Shown here: positions 61,936 through 64,000 of the stretch, one piece after another | How positions within the stretch are numbered: position 1 is the first letter of the stretch | Layout: each line of letters opens with the position of its first letter | NCBI GenBank assembly: GCA_020847985.1 | Contig: JADLBC010000004.1 | Location: 42,776 to 106,775, forward strand | DNA from: Dehalococcoidia bacterium | GTDB lineage: Bacteria; Chloroflexota; Dehalococcoidia; Tepidiformales; Tepidiformaceae | Direction of reading: 5' to 3' | Length of the DNA stretch: 64,000 bases | Position numbers and translations under genes: made by a program | Notes under the pieces: model-generated | The model's input: only the letters and a program-made list of their open reading frames with translations | Told to the model about the DNA's origin: nothing | Databases searched by the model: none

Positions 61936-64000
61936 CTATTCGTGGGGTGGGCGAGGCGGAGGGGTGGGGTCGCGGCGGAGGAGGGTGCGGAGGGTGTGGC
62001 GCTTCCAGGTGATGGCGCCGGCGGCGGTGGCCGCCGCGGCGATGACGGCGACGGCAGCGCGGTCGCCATTGCCACCGCCAGGTTCGAGAGGGATCTCGCT
62101 GCCCGCGACCATGGCGAGGTCCCGGGATGGCATGGGTGTGGCGCCCCTGCGGGTCGTGGGCGAAGTGACCGGCGGGAAGAGGTTGGGCGCCCCGGGTGTG
62201 GACCGCGAAGTGATGGCCCATTCCTCCGGCCCTTGTTCCGATGCAGGGTCGCGAAGGCCGAGGGTTTCGCCTTCGCCGGGAGCGGGCGGCGCCGGTGAGA
62301 ACGCGTCGTCATTGTCGCCGAAGGAGACCGCGTCGACCTCACGGCCATCGGGTGCGACAAGCCGGAGCACGTCGCCGCCGTTGTTGATGCCGCGGCCGAT
62401 GGCGCCATCGGTCACGCGCACCACGAGCACCCCGGCGGGCAGCACCGCCGCCTTCGCCGCGACCACGGCATAGCCGACCGCGGGGACCACCGCCGCCGGG
62501 AGCACGTCCATCTGCGCCGCATCCCCCAGCCGCCACCCGGCGAGGTCCACCGGCTCGCTCCCGGTGTTGACCAGTTCGACCCATTCGAAGTCCACGTCGC
62601 GGCCGTCGCCTCCGGGCCGGACGAGGACTTCGGAGAGCCGAAGCGTCGCCGCGCCAACGAGAAGGGGTGCGACCGCGCCACTCGCGGCCGCCGGCGGCGG
62701 TGCGGGAGCGGCACGCGTTGGCGTCGCCGTCGCCGCGAGCGTGGCTGCGCCGCGCGTGGCCGACGGGGTGACGGCGGCGGTCATGGGCACGGTCGGGTTC
62801 GCCAGCGGCGGCGGCTCCTCGACGGCATCGAATACGGCATCATCGAAGGCGGCACGGGACTCCCCCGCGAGCGGCCGCAGCATCAGCCGGAAGCGCACCG
62901 AGCGCGCCCCTGCGGGCGCCTGCACCGGACCGGTGGCGAGCAACTCCCAGTCGTTCGCCGCCCACGCCTCGCTCTCGGATTGCGTGAGCGCGACGCCGCT
63001 GCCGTCGGTGCTGGCGTACCAGCTGAGGCGCAGAAACACCTCGGCGTCGCCGTCGACCACGCGTGCGAAGGCGGTCGCGCGGTACCAGCCGCCGCCATCA
63101 ACGGGCACGACCTGGTGGATCCAGCGCGTGGTCGCCGTCGCGGAAGACAACCCGGCCGCGCCGTGCCCGGAGCGCGCATCGCCGTCAAAGAAGAAGTCGC
63201 CGCCTACCTTCTGCCAGCCCGCGGGGCGTCCGTCGGCATCCGCTGCTTCGAAGCCGCCGTTGCCCAGCAGCCCGCCCGAACCGTCGTCCGCGAACGTGAC
63301 CCGCGAAGGCGCGGGCGTGGGTGTTCCGGCCGATGGCGTGCGCGTCGGGGACCGGGTGGGCGTTGGCGTGCGCGTCGGGGTGCGGGTGGCGGTCGCGCTG
63401 CGCGTGGGCGTGGCTGTGCGCGTCGCCGTCGCGGTCGCGATGGACACCGTGGGCGAACTCCCGGCCGGCGTGGTGGGCGTCGCCGTCGCCGTGGGCGTGG
63501 CCATTGCGACCTCTGTCGGCGTCGGTGTGACCTGGGGCGCGTCGGCGGCGAGCGAGGCGTTGTCGACCGTGATGGCACCGCCCGCGGCAGCGGTCAGCTC
63601 CACGGCGAAGGTCACGAACGCGGTGTTCGCGGGCGCCGCCACCGCCAGGTTCGCATGCGTCCAGCCCTGCCCCTGCGCCACCTGCACCTGCGCCACGTCC
63701 AGCGCGGTCAGCCCGCCGCTGAGAAAGGTCACCCGCAGTGACACGGTGCTGGCGAAGTCGGCATCGCGGCGGATGTCCACGTTCGCGGCATAGAGAGCGA
63801 ATGGCGTGGCCGGGACGTTCTGGAAGAGGCGGCCGGACGTGGTCGAAAGGCGCGCGCCGGGACCATCGCGGCCATCCGCCACCCGCGCGACGGGCGTCCC
63901 CGCGGACACGCTCCAGCCGTCCGGCGCATCGCCCACCCAGGCTTCGAAGCCGCCGTTGTGCAGCAGCTCGTTCCCGCTCCCGGCGGCGCCGGGCACGCTC
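61936..64000 (-). CDS. Large surface protein with NGGFE beta-domains, lamin-tail domain and C-terminal membrane anchor (5' end beyond window)
   Basis: At least 688 residues are visible and the frame remains open to the window edge, so the signal peptide is outside. Two jelly-roll-like domains start with LLHNGGFEAWVGDAPDGW and LLGNGGFEAADADGRPAGW, as in carbohydrate-binding or choice-of-anchor modules. Thr/Pro stalks separate them (TATATRTATPTRSATATRTP). A lamin-tail domain follows (LRLSEVLVRPGGDGRDVDFEWVELVNTG). The tail IPLEPGGGNGD, then a hydrophobic helix AAVAVIAAAATAAGAITW and the basic KRHTLRTLLRR, resembles a wall-sorting signal or a simple stop-transfer anchor. It lies upstream of, and in the same direction as, the FHA protein gene. 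Confidence 0.8.
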   Translation of the reverse strand, partial: SVPGAAGSGNELLHNGGFEAWVGDAPDGWSVSAGTPVARVADGRDGPGARLSTTSGRLFQNVPATPFALYAANVDIRRDADFASTVSLRVTFLSGGLTALDVAQVQVAQGQGWTHANLAVAAPANTAFVTFAVELTAAAGGAITVDNASLAADAPQVTPTPTEVAMATPTATATPTTPAGSSPTVSIATATATRTATPTRSATATRTPTRTPTPTRSPTRTPSAGTPTPAPSRVTFADDGSGGLLGNGGFEAADADGRPAGWQKVGGDFFFDGDARSGHGAAGLSSATATTRWIHQVVPVDGGGWYRATAFARVVDGDAEVFLRLSWYASTDGSGVALTQSESEAWAANDWELLATGPVQAPAGARSVRFRLMLRPLAGESRAAFDDAVFDAVEEPPPLANPTVPMTAAVTPSATRGAATLAATATPTRAAPAPPPAAASGAVAPLLVGAATLRLSEVLVRPGGDGRDVDFEWVELVNTGSEPVDLAGWRLGDAAQMDVLPAAVVPAVGYAVVAAKAAVLPAGVLVVRVTDGAIGRGINNGGDVLRLVAPDGREVDAVSFGDNDDAFSPAPPAPGEGETLGLRDPASEQGPEEWAITSRSTPGAPNLFPPVTSPTTRRGATPMPSRDLAMVAGSEIPLEPGGGNGDRAAVAVIAAAATAAGAITWKRHTLRTLLRRDPTPPPRPPHE

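Overview
The window is about 68% GC, gene-dense and non-mobile. No insertion sequence, phage gene, CRISPR array or rRNA was found. The gene content suggests a member of the Chloroflexota, possibly the Dehalococcoidia/Tepidiforma side. This is an inference from several traits: a class F-type sortase domain, Thr/Pro-rich 'TPTATATPT' stalks on several exported proteins, a CSLREA beta-helix protein, the TIGR03960/TIGR03936 radical-SAM pair, a three-gene type-B succinate dehydrogenase, and a split methylmalonyl-CoA mutase. The organism probably has one membrane plus a decorated surface.

Layout. 1-5.1 kb: a histidine operon on the minus strand, in transcription order hisZ, hisG (an unusual tandem HisG), a zinc-phospholipase-C-like gene, hisD, hisC (cut by the window edge). 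5.2-12.8 kb: small independent genes, including a kinase-like protein, a metallo-beta-lactamase-fold hydrolase, a secreted beta-helix protein, an Eis-type acetyltransferase, a CAP/lamin-tail exported protein, and DUF402 and DUF309 proteins. 12.9-17.1 kb: an ABC exporter (ATPase plus a giant FtsX-type permease). 17.2-20.2 kb: SDR, VOC, and a thiolase with its Zn-ribbon/OB partner. 20.4-24.6 kb: a two-component system flanked by an exported helical protein and a ferric-reductase-like membrane protein with a small anchored partner. 24.8-31.8 kb: acyl-CoA and acetate metabolism (3-hydroxyacyl-CoA dehydrogenase, acetyl-CoA synthetase, first acyl-CoA mutase). 31.9-36.3 kb: a TIGR03960 radical SAM protein, aat, a thioesterase, ispD-ispF. 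36.4-38.0 kb: an ECF sigma factor, anti-sigma-like zinc motif, transmembrane helix and sortase fused in one protein. 38.2-41.7 kb: sdhCAB. 41.9-48.3 kb: Nudix, cupredoxin lipoprotein, AcuI-type reductase, DinB, a PD-(D/E)XK protein, phosphatase, GNAT, TIGR03936. 48.4-53.8 kb: the methylmalonyl-CoA locus (mutase large subunit, DinB, epimerase, two more VOC proteins, a frameshifted Uma2 gene, B12 subunit, meaB). 53.9-58.4 kb: tandem YjbR protein, double Usp, coiled-coil protein, SDR, epoxide-hydrolase-like protein. 58.5 kb: tRNA-Phe(GAA). 58.7-64 kb: two very large surface proteins.

The genes that work together most clearly are the acyl-CoA ones. The mutase, epimerase and MeaB join propionyl-CoA to succinyl-CoA, which sdhCAB oxidises. 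Acs, thiolase, 3-hydroxyacyl-CoA dehydrogenase, thioesterase and the AcuI-type reductase fit the same acyl-CoA economy. A second theme is single-pass proteins with a regulatory domain inside the cell and an enzyme-like domain outside: sigma-sortase and FHA-peptidase.

Many start codons (GTG, ATG) lie only 6-8 nt behind a TAnnnT box, which suggests that much of the transcription is leaderless. I used this pattern to choose several starts.
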